A stretch of DNA of 42,934 nt from Caryophanales bacterium UBA4694 (GCA_002404835.1 DHKM01000044.1:254-43187); one strand, 5' to 3'; numbered from the stretch's first letter, positions 18,301-27,108 are shown. Program-made: numbers and translations. The notes: a model not told the origin generated them from the letters alone.

Positions 18301-18320
18301 AAATGACCGAACGGTCATTT
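18301..18320. promoter_or_regulatory. 20-bp palindromic operator before nrdD
   Basis: Perfect 9-bp arms AAATGACCG and CGGTCATTT flank a 2-bp AA centre. The form is typical of TetR-family operators (TGACCG-N2-CGGTCA) rather than the NrdR box. It sits between the candidate -10 and the GGAGG site of nrdD, where a bound repressor would block initiation or elongation. Confidence 0.65.
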
Positions 18321-18342
18321 TTGTTCTCTGGAGGTAACTGCT

Positions 18343-20661
18343 ATGATGTACTATGATGAAACTCTGGATGGCAATATGAGCATCGAAGACCCTAAAGTCT
18401 GTGTCATGAAACGCTCAGGCGAACGTGTACCCTTCAACCGCATCAAAATCGCCAGTGCCATTAGAAAGGCCAACAACGAAGAAGGCATTGTTGCAGAGAG
18501 GCTTACGGAAGAAGAAATCAACATGATTGCCTATGGAATCATGAAGGATGCCGTCAATGCCGGCCGAGATTTGTCAGTGGAAGAAATCCAAGACAAGGTC
18601 GAGGACGCTTTGATGAGTTCAGGAAAATATAAAGTTGCCCGTCTTTATATCACATATCGATACAAACATAATGAAGAAAGGAAGATGAGCGATATTGACC
18701 AGAAGATTTCCGGTGTCGTCGAAAGAGACAACGAAGAGGTCAAACAGGAAAATTCCAACAAGAATCCGACTATTCTTTCTGTCCAAAGAGATTATATGGC
18801 CGGTGAGTGGAGCCGCTATTATACGAACAAATATCTTCTTCCTGACGATATCTGCATGGCACATAAGGAAGGTATCATCCATTTCCATGATGCAGACTAT
18901 TTTGCTCAACATATGCACAACTGCGATCTTGTGAATCTTCAGGATATGCTGCAAAACGGGACTTGTATCAGCGGAACGCATATCGATAAGCCTCATTCTT
19001 TCCTTACCGCATGTACGGTTGCCTCGCAGATTGTTGCCCAGGTTGCCTCTTCCCAATATGGTGGACAAACCATTACGATGTCCCACTTGGCTCCGTTCGT
19101 CGATATCAGTCGAAAGAAAATCTCCAAAAGGCTGCGCGCGGAATTCGAATCTACCGGCATCCATGCTTCTGAGGACAAGTTCAATGAGCTTGTCGAACAG
19201 GAGGTAAAGAAGGAAGTCGAAAGTGGATGTCAGACCATTCAATATCAATTGATTACCCTTCAGTCTACCAATGGACAGGCTCCTTTTGTCACGGTTTTTT
19301 TGTATTTGAATGAAGCGGAAGAGGGACAGACACGGAAAGACCTTGCTTTGATCATCGAGGTGATGTTGAAGCAGAGAATCCTTGGTGTAAAGGATCGTAC
19401 CGGTGCATACATTACACCCGCTTTCCCAAAACTCATCTATGTTCTTCAGGAAAACAATATCGAAGAGGGTACTCCTTTTTTCTATTTGACCAAGCTTGCA
19501 GCCGAATGTTCTGCAAAGCGTATGGTTCCTGATTATATTTCGGAGAAAAAAGCTTTGGAGCTTAAGGGGGATTGTTATCCTTGCATGGGCTGCAGAAGTT
19601 TTTTGACACCCGATCGTTTCACCGATAATGGAGTCGGAAATATTTCACATGCTTTGGATTATGTTCCGGGCAAGCATCGTTATTATGGCAGATTCAATCA
19701 GGGTGTTGTCACCATCAATCTCGTCGACGTGGCCTGCTCTTCCGGAAAGAATATGGAAAAATTCTGGTCTATTTTCAATGCAAGGCTGAATCTTTGTCAT
19801 AAAGCATTGCGTATTCGTCACGAAAGGCTTCTTGGTACACCAAGTGATGTTGCTCCTATTTTATGGCAGGATGGTGCTTTGGCTCGTTTAAAACCTGGTG
19901 AGACAATAGATAAGTTGCTTTATAATGGCTATTCTACTATTTCGCTTGGATACGCCGGCTTGGCGGAATGTGTCTATTATATGACTGGAAAATCTCATAC
20001 TTCTCCAGAAGGTGAGAAATTTGGGCTTCAGGTCATGCAATTATTGAACGATAGTTGCCAGAAATGGAAGAAGGAAGAAAACATCGACTATTCTGTCTAT
20101 GGAACTCCTTTGGAATCAACCACATATAAATTTGCCAAATGTCTCCAAAAGAGGTTCGGAATCATCAAAGGTGTCACAGATCACAACTACATCACCAATT
20201 CTTATCACATCAATGTGAGAGAAAACATCTCCGCTTTTGATAAACTGACAAAGGAAGCTGAATTCCAGAAACTTTCTCCTGGAGGTGCTGTAAGTTATGT
20301 CGAAGTCCCGAATATGTCCAACAATCTTCCTGCCGTCCTTGCCATATTGAGGCATATTTATAACACTATCCTTTATGCAGAGTTGAATACCAAAAGTGAT
20401 CTTTGCGAAATCTGCGGTTACACCGGAGAAATCAAAATCGTGAAGGATCAGACCGGAAAATTGGTCTGGGAATGTCCGAAATGCGGCAATCGCGATCAGA
20501 ACAAGATGCACGTGGCAAGAAGAACCTGTGGCTATATCGGAACGCAATACTGGAACCAAGGAAGGACTCAGGAAATCAAAGACCGTGTTCTTCATGTTTC
20601 CGTAGAAACCTACGATGTGGACCAGGAAATCCAAGACGAAAAAGAACATCATTCCAACTGA
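18343..20661 (+). CDS. nrdD: Anaerobic ribonucleoside-triphosphate reductase
   Basis: This oxygen-sensitive glycyl radical enzyme reduces ribonucleoside triphosphates to dNTPs. The 772-residue protein starts with an ATP-cone regulatory domain (about residues 19-110, VCVMKRSGERVPFNRIKIASAI), followed by the large barrel with HNCDLVNLQDML, GGQTIT and KRMVPDYIS...CMGCRSFL. A C-terminal zinc site (CEICGYTG, CPKCGNRD) precedes the glycyl radical loop RRTCGYIGTQYWNQGR near 725-740. A GGAGG site lies before the ATG. nrdG begins 1 nt after its stop, so the reductase and its activase are made together. Its presence implies anaerobic DNA synthesis. Confidence 0.95.
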   Translation: MMYYDETLDGNMSIEDPKVCVMKRSGERVPFNRIKIASAIRKANNEEGIVAERLTEEEINMIAYGIMKDAVNAGRDLSVEEIQDKVEDALMSSGKYKVARLYITYRYKHNEERKMSDIDQKISGVVERDNEEVKQENSNKNPTILSVQRDYMAGEWSRYYTNKYLLPDDICMAHKEGIIHFHDADYFAQHMHNCDLVNLQDMLQNGTCISGTHIDKPHSFLTACTVASQIVAQVASSQYGGQTITMSHLAPFVDISRKKISKRLRAEFESTGIHASEDKFNELVEQEVKKEVESGCQTIQYQLITLQSTNGQAPFVTVFLYLNEAEEGQTRKDLALIIEVMLKQRILGVKDRTGAYITPAFPKLIYVLQENNIEEGTPFFYLTKLAAECSAKRMVPDYISEKKALELKGDCYPCMGCRSFLTPDRFTDNGVGNISHALDYVPGKHRYYGRFNQGVVTINLVDVACSSGKNMEKFWSIFNARLNLCHKALRIRHERLLGTPSDVAPILWQDGALARLKPGETIDKLLYNGYSTISLGYAGLAECVYYMTGKSHTSPEGEKFGLQVMQLLNDSCQKWKKEENIDYSVYGTPLESTTYKFAKCLQKRFGIIKGVTDHNYITNSYHINVRENISAFDKLTKEAEFQKLSPGGAVSYVEVPNMSNNLPAVLAILRHIYNTILYAELNTKSDLCEICGYTGEIKIVKDQTGKLVWECPKCGNRDQNKMHVARRTCGYIGTQYWNQGRTQEIKDRVLHVSVETYDVDQEIQDEKEHHSN

Positions 20662-20662
20662 T

Positions 20663-21184
20663 ATGCATATAGGTCAAATCATCAAATCCGACGTTGCAAA
20701 CGGAATCGGATTCCGTCTTAGTCTTTTTGTATCCGGATGTACGAACCATTGCCCGTTCTGTTTTCAACCGGAAACATGGGATTTTGATTTCGGACATCTT
20801 TATACCCCTGAAATCGAAAATGCGATTCTACTTGAACTGGAAAAGCCTTATTATGATGGACTCACGATCCTTGGTGGTGAGCCAATGGAGTTTTCGAATC
20901 AGGAAGGGCTGATTTCTTTGATCCGAAAGGCAAAAAAAATTCCGAATAAATCCATTTGGATTTATACCGGATTCCTTTATGAAGACTTTCTTCCAAACGG
21001 AAAAAGACATGGACAATTCACAGATGAGATTTTGGATTCCATTGATATTCTAGTGGATGGAAGATTCATTCAGGAAAAGAAAGATGTAAGCCTTAATTTC
21101 CGGGGTTCCTCGAACCAGAGAATCATCGATATGAAAGAAACGAGGAAATACGGTCACGTGGTTCTTTCTCCTCTGAACAACTAG
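20663..21184 (+). CDS. nrdG: Anaerobic NTP reductase activating enzyme (radical SAM)
   Basis: NrdG uses a [4Fe-4S] cluster and S-adenosylmethionine to create the glycyl radical on NrdD. The 173-residue protein has the radical SAM motif CxxxCxxC in SGCTNHCPFC near residues 25-33, LTILGGEPM near 76, and IWIYTGF. The start is the ATG 1 nt after the nrdD TGA. An in-frame Met inside nrdD would add 16 unrelated residues. Translation is probably coupled to nrdD. A strong terminator follows. Confidence 0.94.
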   Translation: MHIGQIIKSDVANGIGFRLSLFVSGCTNHCPFCFQPETWDFDFGHLYTPEIENAILLELEKPYYDGLTILGGEPMEFSNQEGLISLIRKAKKIPNKSIWIYTGFLYEDFLPNGKRHGQFTDEILDSIDILVDGRFIQEKKDVSLNFRGSSNQRIIDMKETRKYGHVVLSPLNN

Positions 21185-21192
21185 ATATTCTG

Positions 21193-21219
21193 CTCCTGGT
21201 TTTCTGCCAGGAGTTTTTT
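21193..21219 (+). terminator. Terminator of nrdDG
   Basis: A 7-bp GC-rich stem (CTCCTGG / CCAGGAG) is followed by six T residues, starting 9 nt after the nrdG stop. Confidence 0.85.
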
Positions 21220-21232
21220 AAATCGATAAAAA

Positions 21233-21632
21233 GTGAGAAACCATGGTTTCTTTGCTCCTTCTCATACCACCGTACGTACGTTCTTCCGCATACGGCGGTT
21301 TGAACAAAAATCCATGCCATCTCTTTGAGATAGTATTCAAGAGGGTTCAAAAATTTCTTTTCTTAAGCCTTGCATTTGAGACTGCCCTTTGGACGACACG
21401 GGAACGGTAGATGAACAGATAAACTCTTCCACAGAAGGTCAGACCTTGGGCTTTGTCTCTATCAATCTTCAGTCGGACTTGGGAATCTTTCCGCATTTAT
21501 GAGACTTTCCGTTACTTCCAGATGTCAGACCTGAGTAAATTCTTCAGCCATTCGGCTTCGGTATCCTCCCCCTTCTTACCGGATGACACTTGCGACTTGA
21601 GATTTGATTGACCAAGTCTTGACCATGGTCAC
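21233..21632 (-). mobile_element. Group IIC intron remnant lacking its maturase
   Basis: On the minus strand a stretch of about 400 nt looks like the RNA part of a bacterial group II intron without an intron-encoded protein. Its 3' end carries a 34-nt domain V (21266-21299) and then a domain VI-like hairpin ending in TTTCTCAC near 21233. The 5' end would be near a GTGACC at 21632, 10 nt beyond the U-tract of a rho-independent terminator (21643-21670); insertion just after terminators is the known habit of group IIC introns. The 5' portion resembles domain I sequence (ATCTGGAAGTAACGGAAAG). No reverse transcriptase frame remains. The exact 5' boundary and the domain I fold are inferred; domain V is directly visible. 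Confidence 0.72.
21266..21299 (-). ncRNA. Group II intron domain V
   Basis: The 34-nt element folds as a 9-bp lower stem (ACCGCCGTA with TACGGTGGT), a 2-nt CG bulge on the 3' side, and an upper stem TGCG/CGTA capped by a purine-rich loop. Length, bulge position and stem sizes match domain V. The catalytic triad position reads CGC, the class IIC form, rather than AGC. Confidence 0.8.
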
Positions 21633-21642
21633 CCTTTAGATA

Positions 21643-21670
21643 TAAAAAATCCTTCCCGTCTGGGAAGGAT
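21643..21670 (-). terminator. Terminator of the pot operon and probable intron target
   Basis: On the minus strand a 9-bp stem ATCCTTCCC/GGGAAGGAT with a 4-nt loop is followed by six T residues, just after the stop of the membrane protein gene at 21677. The group IIC intron relic starts right behind it. Confidence 0.85.
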
Positions 21671-21676
21671 CAATCT

Positions 21677-22315
21677 TCATTTTTCAAATACGACAAGCTT
21701 CGGAACACCGACAAAACTCGCAAGGAACTGGAATAATCCTTCAAGACTGAGGATGATTCCGAGGATGATAATCTGAACGTTTCTCGGAATGATGGTCTGA
21801 TTGGATTTTCCTGTAGCAATACATAATGATCCTAGAACGATTGCAGCAACGGAAATCAAAAAGAGGATGAGAAGAGAAATCTGGTTTCTTGCCACTTCCT
21901 TATACTTGAGATTCAGCAAAGCTGAATGCAGGCAGTCAATGAGATAGAGTGCTCCGATGACAATCATGAAGAAGGGAATAAGAGAAACGGTAAGAACAAT
22001 AAGACTTCCGGCAGTATCATAAACGACAAACCAAATCCCGACAGAAAGAAGAATTCCGGATACAATTCCGGATGAGGCAATCGGCTTTCTAGCAAGAATC
22101 ATCATAACTAGAGACAGAAGCAAGCTGAGAGCGGAGACAACGATTAAAGTGATACCAAGAACCATGGATATCATATGAAGACTATCAGCTGATGAGGAAA
22201 TCGATTCCCAATTTTTCCCTCCGAGTTCTGCTCCTGCGACAATAGAAAGGATTCCGACTACGAATACCAACGCATTGATGATCCATTTACTTAAGAATTT
22301 TTTGATAATATCCAT
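21677..22315 (-). CDS. Six-segment integral membrane protein, unknown function
   Basis: The 212-residue protein is almost wholly hydrophobic, with about six membrane segments (roughly 12-30, 48-70, 80-98, 103-127, 142-166 and 177-197) and short charged loops (KKFLSKW at the start, NLKYKEVARNQ). The paired-segment pattern recalls the HdeD/DUF308 type, but I cannot assign a family. It follows potD by 40 nt on the same strand, shares its terminator and could be an accessory membrane protein of the polyamine system or simply a passenger. Confidence 0.72.
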   Translation of the reverse strand: MDIIKKFLSKWIINALVFVVGILSIVAGAELGGKNWESISSSADSLHMISMVLGITLIVVSALSLLLSLVMMILARKPIASSGIVSGILLSVGIWFVVYDTAGSLIVLTVSLIPFFMIVIGALYLIDCLHSALLNLKYKEVARNQISLLILFLISVAAIVLGSLCIATGKSNQTIIPRNVQIIILGIILSLEGLFQFLASFVGVPKLVVFEK

Positions 22316-22355
22316 TTCTTACCTCCTTTTTCTAAGTGTACCATAAATCTTCATT

Positions 22356-23558
22356 TTAGGCTAGGTTGTTGAAGATAGTTTCGCAGGTTGTCAGATAATC
22401 GTTGGATTTTGGCTTAAGTAGATAAACATGGTCGGACTGATAAAGCGGATTAAGATACATCGGATACCGCTTCAGGAAGGCTTTCAATGTCATGGAATTT
22501 GTTCCATCTTCGAAATAAAGTTCACCTTTTTCGGCATTTTCCTCAAACATACGATCGACACCGACCAATGTCGGAGAATATCCGATGGTTCTGGCATTCT
22601 GATACGCGTTTTCCGGATTCATCATGAAATTGATAAAGGCGTTTGCTAGCGTCTCGTTCTGGCATGTTGTCGGAACCACCATGGAATCGAAGAAACAGGC
22701 CGTCGTTTCCGGAACTTCTACCTTAAAATCATCCAGATCCTGCTTCCCTTCTTCGCAAAGAAGATATAACGTATCGAAGAAATCGCCTAGCTGAGTGAAA
22801 CAGAGATCTAGGGCACCGTTTGCAACGTTTCTTTTCAGAGAATCGTCTCCGAATTCATCGAAACGGATATTTTTTATAGCAGTGACGATATCGTTTTTGA
22901 AGTCTACATCCATATCGTTTTCTTCTTTTCCGTCGAAGGAAGTAATATTCGGATCTTCTCCCTTGGACAAAAGATAAGAGGAAACAATCCAGCGGGCTGT
23001 GGAATACATACCAATCCGTACGTCTTCCTGATAGAGGCTTCTATCATAAAGAGAGCGGAATCCGTTTTCTTTCACAACGGATTCGACATCTGATTTTCCC
23101 GTATTATAGAGAATGGAATAGGCACCCCAAAAATACGGCATGAAATAATCGTTGAACGTATGGTTGTCTTTATCGACCATGTACTCGTCCATGATTTTAG
23201 ATAAAGACGGATTGAACATCGTCTTATAGTTTTCCAGATAGGGAAACTGAGAATCATTTACTTTCAGTTTCTTTAGTTTTCCCTCATTGTAAAGTTGATG
23301 AACCGTATAGTCGCCTGGGATTGCAACGTCATAGCGTGTAGTATCCGAAGAAATTTTCTGGTACATAGCTTCCGAAGAGGTTACATCCTCTTCGATTACT
23401 TGACAATGATATTGTTCCTGAAACTTTTCAATCAGAGCATGATCGATGTATTCACCCCAATTAAGAAAATAAAGGATGTTACTCGGAGTCATCAGTACCG
23501 CTACCGCAAAAACGGTAAACAGAACCAGAGCTGAGAAGGCAGCAATTATTTTTTTCAT
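22356..23558 (-). CDS. potD: Spermidine/putrescine ABC transporter substrate-binding protein
   Basis: This extracellular protein captures polyamines for PotBC. The 400-residue sequence has an N-terminal hydrophobic segment (about 3-22) followed by the mature start ILYFLNWGEYIDHALIEKFQEQY, a typical PotD signature, and later WGAYSILYNTGK, a substrate-contact region with DLCFTQLGD, and PVTTCQNETLANAFINFMMNPENA. No lipobox Cys follows the hydrophobic segment, unlike most Gram-positive PotD lipoproteins, so it may stay anchored by an uncleaved N-terminal helix. Its ATG overlaps the potC stop by 4 bp. Confidence 0.9.
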   Translation of the reverse strand: MKKIIAAFSALVLFTVFAVAVLMTPSNILYFLNWGEYIDHALIEKFQEQYHCQVIEEDVTSSEAMYQKISSDTTRYDVAIPGDYTVHQLYNEGKLKKLKVNDSQFPYLENYKTMFNPSLSKIMDEYMVDKDNHTFNDYFMPYFWGAYSILYNTGKSDVESVVKENGFRSLYDRSLYQEDVRIGMYSTARWIVSSYLLSKGEDPNITSFDGKEENDMDVDFKNDIVTAIKNIRFDEFGDDSLKRNVANGALDLCFTQLGDFFDTLYLLCEEGKQDLDDFKVEVPETTACFFDSMVVPTTCQNETLANAFINFMMNPENAYQNARTIGYSPTLVGVDRMFEENAEKGELYFEDGTNSMTLKAFLKRYPMYLNPLYQSDHVYLLKPKSNDYLTTCETIFNNLA

Positions 23559-24391
23559 TTCTTAGTTGCTCCTTTCTTGGAATTGATTCGTAGGGAGACA
23601 AAAAGTACGATTCCAAGAGTGACAAAAGTCAAAAGGGCATTAAAGGCATAGCTTCCTGCCGAAAAGTTCCTTTTCGTATAAGAAGAATAGACGTAGTTGG
23701 AGAAATTCGAGAATCCGTTACCCTGAGTATAGAACGAGATGACAAAATCATCGATGGAAAGCGTAAAGGCAATAAGAGCTCCCATGAGAATCGAAGTGGA
23801 CAGGGATGGAACGACGACTTTGAGCAAGGCTTTCCATGGAGAGCAGCCCAAATCTCTTGCGGCTTCATAAAGAGATTCATCCGTCTGTTCAAGTTTGGGA
23901 AGTATCATGAGGATGACATAAGGGATGGTGAAGAAGACATGGGCAATAAGCATTGTCGTAAATCCGAAAATACTCGGAATCAGCGGTTTAATAAGCGAAA
24001 AGATGATCATGATGGAAATACCAGTGACGATTTCGGAATTCAACATCGGAATTTCATTCAGGAAATCCATCGCTTTTCTCGCTTTCTTTCCTAATGCATT
24101 TAAGCCAATGGATGCGAATAATCCAATAATCGTCGCCAAAAACGTTGCCCAGAATGAGACAAGGAGGGAATCAAGGATTGCCGTATATAATTGTTTGTTC
24201 TTGAACATTTCGGCATAGTTTTCCAGCGTGAATCCGCCCCAGGCAAGAGGAGTAATGGAATTGGCCGAAGCATTGAAAGACTGATAGATGATGACAATGA
24301 CCGGAACATACATGATGGAGAAGACAAAAAAGACGAATAAGATTTTGAATATATTGAAGAGAATATGTCCAATGCTGTTTTTCTCGATCAT
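23555..24391 (-). CDS. potC: Spermidine/putrescine ABC transporter permease PotC
   Basis: One of the two membrane subunits of the polyamine importer. The 278-residue protein has six membrane segments and the EAA loop YEAARDLGCSPWKALLKVVVPSL near residue 170 that docks on the ATPase, with the family motif SIDDFVISFYTQG after it. It overlaps potB by 4 bp at its start and potD by 4 bp at its end (ATGA type), indicating strict translational coupling and equal subunit amounts. Confidence 0.92.
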   Translation of the reverse strand: MIEKNSIGHILFNIFKILFVFFVFSIMYVPVIVIIYQSFNASANSITPLAWGGFTLENYAEMFKNKQLYTAILDSLLVSFWATFLATIIGLFASIGLNALGKKARKAMDFLNEIPMLNSEIVTGISIMIIFSLIKPLIPSIFGFTTMLIAHVFFTIPYVILMILPKLEQTDESLYEAARDLGCSPWKALLKVVVPSLSTSILMGALIAFTLSIDDFVISFYTQGNGFSNFSNYVYSSYTKRNFSAGSYAFNALLTFVTLGIVLFVSLRINSKKGATKK

Positions 24392-25191
24392 AGTTTCCGT
24401 GCCTTTCTTTTTCCGCTCTGCATGTGATTGAACAATAAGACAATAAGGATAATGACAACGGAGACGAAGATAGACAAAAGCGAGCCGAAATTATAATTGT
24501 TCTTTTCGAAGACGGACTGGATGAGATTTCCAATCAGTCGGACTTTTCCTTGTCCGATAGTCTGAGATATGGCAAAGCCGGTAGCAGCCGGTAGAAATAC
24601 CATGATGATTCCGGACGATACACCTCCAAGGGAGAGCGGTAATGTTACTTTGAAGAATGTCTTCCAAGGTGGTACTCCAAGATCTTTGCTGGCTTCAATC
24701 AGTGAGCGGTCCATTTTTTCAAGTACCGTATATATCGGAAAAATCATAAACGGAAGATACGTCGTAACAGTAACAAAGATGACAGCGGAATTCGTTCCAA
24801 TAAGATTCAAAGCCTTAAGTCCATCCGTTGAAAACAATCTTAACCATGATACAATCCTAAGCATGGAATTCGACCACATCGGAATGATAAGTAGGAGCAG
24901 GAAAAGCATCTTATTTTTCAGCTTTGAAAACGAAATAAAATAAGCTACTGGATATCCAAGAAAAATGCAAATCACTACCGTAAAGAAAGCAACAATCAAT
25001 GAATTCCACAATGCTTTGAGAATAGAGATATCGTTGAGTCTATAATAGGCATCCAAACTGGCTTCAGCATTGGAAAAATCCATTCCATTCGTCTTCATAA
25101 AAGTGAGGACGAACATCAATACAAAGGGAAGAACAGCAAGGAAAATCAGCCAAACTAGATAAGGTATGGCAAGATATTTAAATCTTTTCAT
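24388..25191 (-). CDS. potB: Spermidine/putrescine ABC transporter permease PotB
   Basis: The second permease subunit of the polyamine importer. The 267-residue protein has six membrane segments, the EAA loop IEASKDLGVPPWKTFFKVTLPLSLGG near residue 168, and the PotB-typical segment ATGFAISQTIGQGKVRLIGNLIQ after it. It lies between potA and potC with 4-bp overlaps on both sides. Confidence 0.92.
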   Translation of the reverse strand: MKRFKYLAIPYLVWLIFLAVLPFVLMFVLTFMKTNGMDFSNAEASLDAYYRLNDISILKALWNSLIVAFFTVVICIFLGYPVAYFISFSKLKNKMLFLLLLIIPMWSNSMLRIVSWLRLFSTDGLKALNLIGTNSAVIFVTVTTYLPFMIFPIYTVLEKMDRSLIEASKDLGVPPWKTFFKVTLPLSLGGVSSGIIMVFLPAATGFAISQTIGQGKVRLIGNLIQSVFEKNNYNFGSLLSIFVSVVIILIVLLFNHMQSGKRKARKL

Positions 25192-27062
25192 TTTTCGTTT
25201 TCTTTCTCAAGAAGCGCTTCTCTTCTTACCTGTTCTCGGATTTTTACGATGTTTTCCGGCTGAGCTTCGTCTTCGACTTTGATCATATGGATTTCATAGA
25301 AATCGACTTTGAGGCCGATTTTATCACCGACTTCGACATTTTGATAATCCTGAACCATAATGATAGTTCCGTTCACATTAACCCAGATGTTGAAACTTAC
25401 ACCCGTGAATACGGTCTTTGTCACGATTCCCTGAATGATGGCAGAATCAGGGTTGTCGAGAACGAGGTCAAAATCTTCCGGTCTAATAACGGCATCAACG
25501 ACTTCACCAGGAACAAACGTGGTCATATAAGTTTTGAACTTTTGTCCGAGGAATTCTACGTTTTGATTGCCGAGATACTTTCCCTCAATGATATTTCCAT
25601 TCTCGTAGTTTGCGAGAAGCTTTGCTTTGTTTTCTCCGATGTCTTCGCAATAGATGTTGCCCGGAGCAATCGTCAATCCGATTTCGTCTCCGACTTTATA
25701 TTTGTCATCGGTTTCGATTTTCACCAACGTGGAATTGATTCTGACGTCCATCTCATATTTGGAATCATCGAAGACGACTTTCTCGATAGTTCCTTTAATC
25801 TTGGCAACATCCATGGAACAGATATCAAAGTCTTTTCTTTCGACGATGACATAAATTTTGTCATTCGGCATGAAATCGCTTGTCGATACTTTGAATGTTT
25901 TTCCAAGTATCTCGAGTCGTTTTGGCGCAGAATAGACTCCTCTGAAGATGTTTGCCTCTCCGATGAATGTTGCGACGAAACGATTGACCGGAGTGTTATA
26001 GATATCTTCTGGTCTTCCCATCTGTTGGATTTCTCCACAGTTCATGACAACTACCGTATCAGACATGACCATGGCTTCTTCCTGATCATGTGTGACAAAA
26101 ATAAAGGTGATTCCGAGTTTTCTCTGCATTTCCCTGAGTTCAAGTCTCATGGCCTTTCTCAGTTTGAGGTCCAAAGCAGAAAGAGGCTCATCAAGAAGAA
26201 GGATTCTCGGTTTATTGACAATGGCTCTTGCGATGGCGATACGCTGCATCTGTCCTCCGGAAAGAGAGGAAATGTTTCTTTCTTCGTATCCTTCCAGATT
26301 GACCAGTTTCAGAGCTTTCGTCACCTCTTCTTTGATGACGTCTTCTTTGAAGCTTTTCTTTTCGATGATTTTGATCATCTGATAGCATTTGTCATTCTTT
26401 GAAATGTTCTGCTCGATGGTCTCAAATGCTTTTTTGATTTTTTCGTCGTCCTGAATATCCAGGTTTTGGCATTCTCCGGGAAGTAGAGGACGGATTGTTT
26501 CCTTTGCGTCTTTATATTTCTTCCACCTGTTTTCTTTGGCCAGTGATTCGAGTTTTGCTTTGAGGGTACAGGTTTCAGATTTTTCTTCCAGGTATCCGAT
26601 TACATATTTCTTGACATCCTTCGGTTTTTCGATCAGCGAGCATTTCTTGGAAATCTGGTTGATTTCCTCTTCATCGAAGCCATTCTTTTCCATAAGGTTC
26701 ATGGTTCCGATATCATAAACATTGGAATAGATATTGTTCCTGAGTCCAAAGGCAATATTGTCATAGACGTTGAGATGTGGGAAAAGAGCGTATTTCTGGA
26801 ATACGGTATTGATTGGTCTTTTATGGGAGGGAAGATTCTGTATTTCCATGCCATCGAGCAGAAGTTGTCCTGCCTGCATAGTTTCGAAGCCGGCAATAAT
26901 TCTAAGCGTTGTAGTTTTTCCACATCCGCTCGGTCCTAAAAAAGTGACGAATTCGTTTTCGTTTATGGAGAGATTCAGATTATCAAGAATGACGTTATCG
27001 CCATATGCTTTTTTTATTCCTTTCAGCTCCAGGATTTTTCGTGCCATGTGTTTCTTATTCAT
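25188..27062 (-). CDS. potA: Polyamine importer ATPase PotA with large insert and double TOBE region
   Basis: This is the ATPase that drives PotBC. Walker A GPSGCGKTT lies at 43-51, the Q-loop in VFQKYALFPHLNVYDNIAFGL near 88-107, signature SLSGGQMQRIAIARA near 266-280 and Walker B LLLDEPLSALD near 288. At 624 residues it is much longer than the usual 350-380. A Lys/Glu-rich insert of about 135 residues (about 109-242) sits in the helical domain between Q-loop and signature, and the C-terminus carries two TOBE-like units (about 385-470 and 515-610: VERKDFD...VGDEIGLTIAPGNI and IRPEDFD...VGDKIGLKVDFYEI). Inserts in PotA are known from Mollicutes. Two start codons, 27062 and 27047, are possible; the GGAGG site fits neither perfectly. 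Confidence 0.92.
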   Translation of the reverse strand: MNKKHMARKILELKGIKKAYGDNVILDNLNLSINENEFVTFLGPSGCGKTTTLRIIAGFETMQAGQLLLDGMEIQNLPSHKRPINTVFQKYALFPHLNVYDNIAFGLRNNIYSNVYDIGTMNLMEKNGFDEEEINQISKKCSLIEKPKDVKKYVIGYLEEKSETCTLKAKLESLAKENRWKKYKDAKETIRPLLPGECQNLDIQDDEKIKKAFETIEQNISKNDKCYQMIKIIEKKSFKEDVIKEEVTKALKLVNLEGYEERNISSLSGGQMQRIAIARAIVNKPRILLLDEPLSALDLKLRKAMRLELREMQRKLGITFIFVTHDQEEAMVMSDTVVVMNCGEIQQMGRPEDIYNTPVNRFVATFIGEANIFRGVYSAPKRLEILGKTFKVSTSDFMPNDKIYVIVERKDFDICSMDVAKIKGTIEKVVFDDSKYEMDVRINSTLVKIETDDKYKVGDEIGLTIAPGNIYCEDIGENKAKLLANYENGNIIEGKYLGNQNVEFLGQKFKTYMTTFVPGEVVDAVIRPEDFDLVLDNPDSAIIQGIVTKTVFTGVSFNIWVNVNGTIIMVQDYQNVEVGDKIGLKVDFYEIHMIKVEDEAQPENIVKIREQVRREALLEKENEK

Positions 27063-27108
27063 GCCTCCATGATTTTATGGTAGAACGACAAACCTAATTT
27101 GCAAGAAA

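Larger units (their letters stand above)
17991..18342. other. Divergent gpsA/nrdD intergenic region
   Basis: These 352 bases hold no supported gene. They contain a TATAAT on the minus strand for gpsA (18001-18006), a TATAAT on the plus strand for nrdD (18270-18275) and a long palindrome (18301-18320) before the nrdD ribosome binding site. Confidence 0.55.

Noticed and set aside
21123..21350. Small minus-strand protein with FVQTAVCGRTYVRWYE
   Set aside because: This string is the translation of the group II intron domain V and VI region, which commonly appears as a false open frame.
25287..26402. Open frame of 371 codons on the plus strand inside potA
   Set aside because: It is exactly antisense to the well-supported potA. 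It lacks a ribosome binding site and recognisable sequence, and its residues (Asp/Phe/Ser-rich) mirror the codons of potA.
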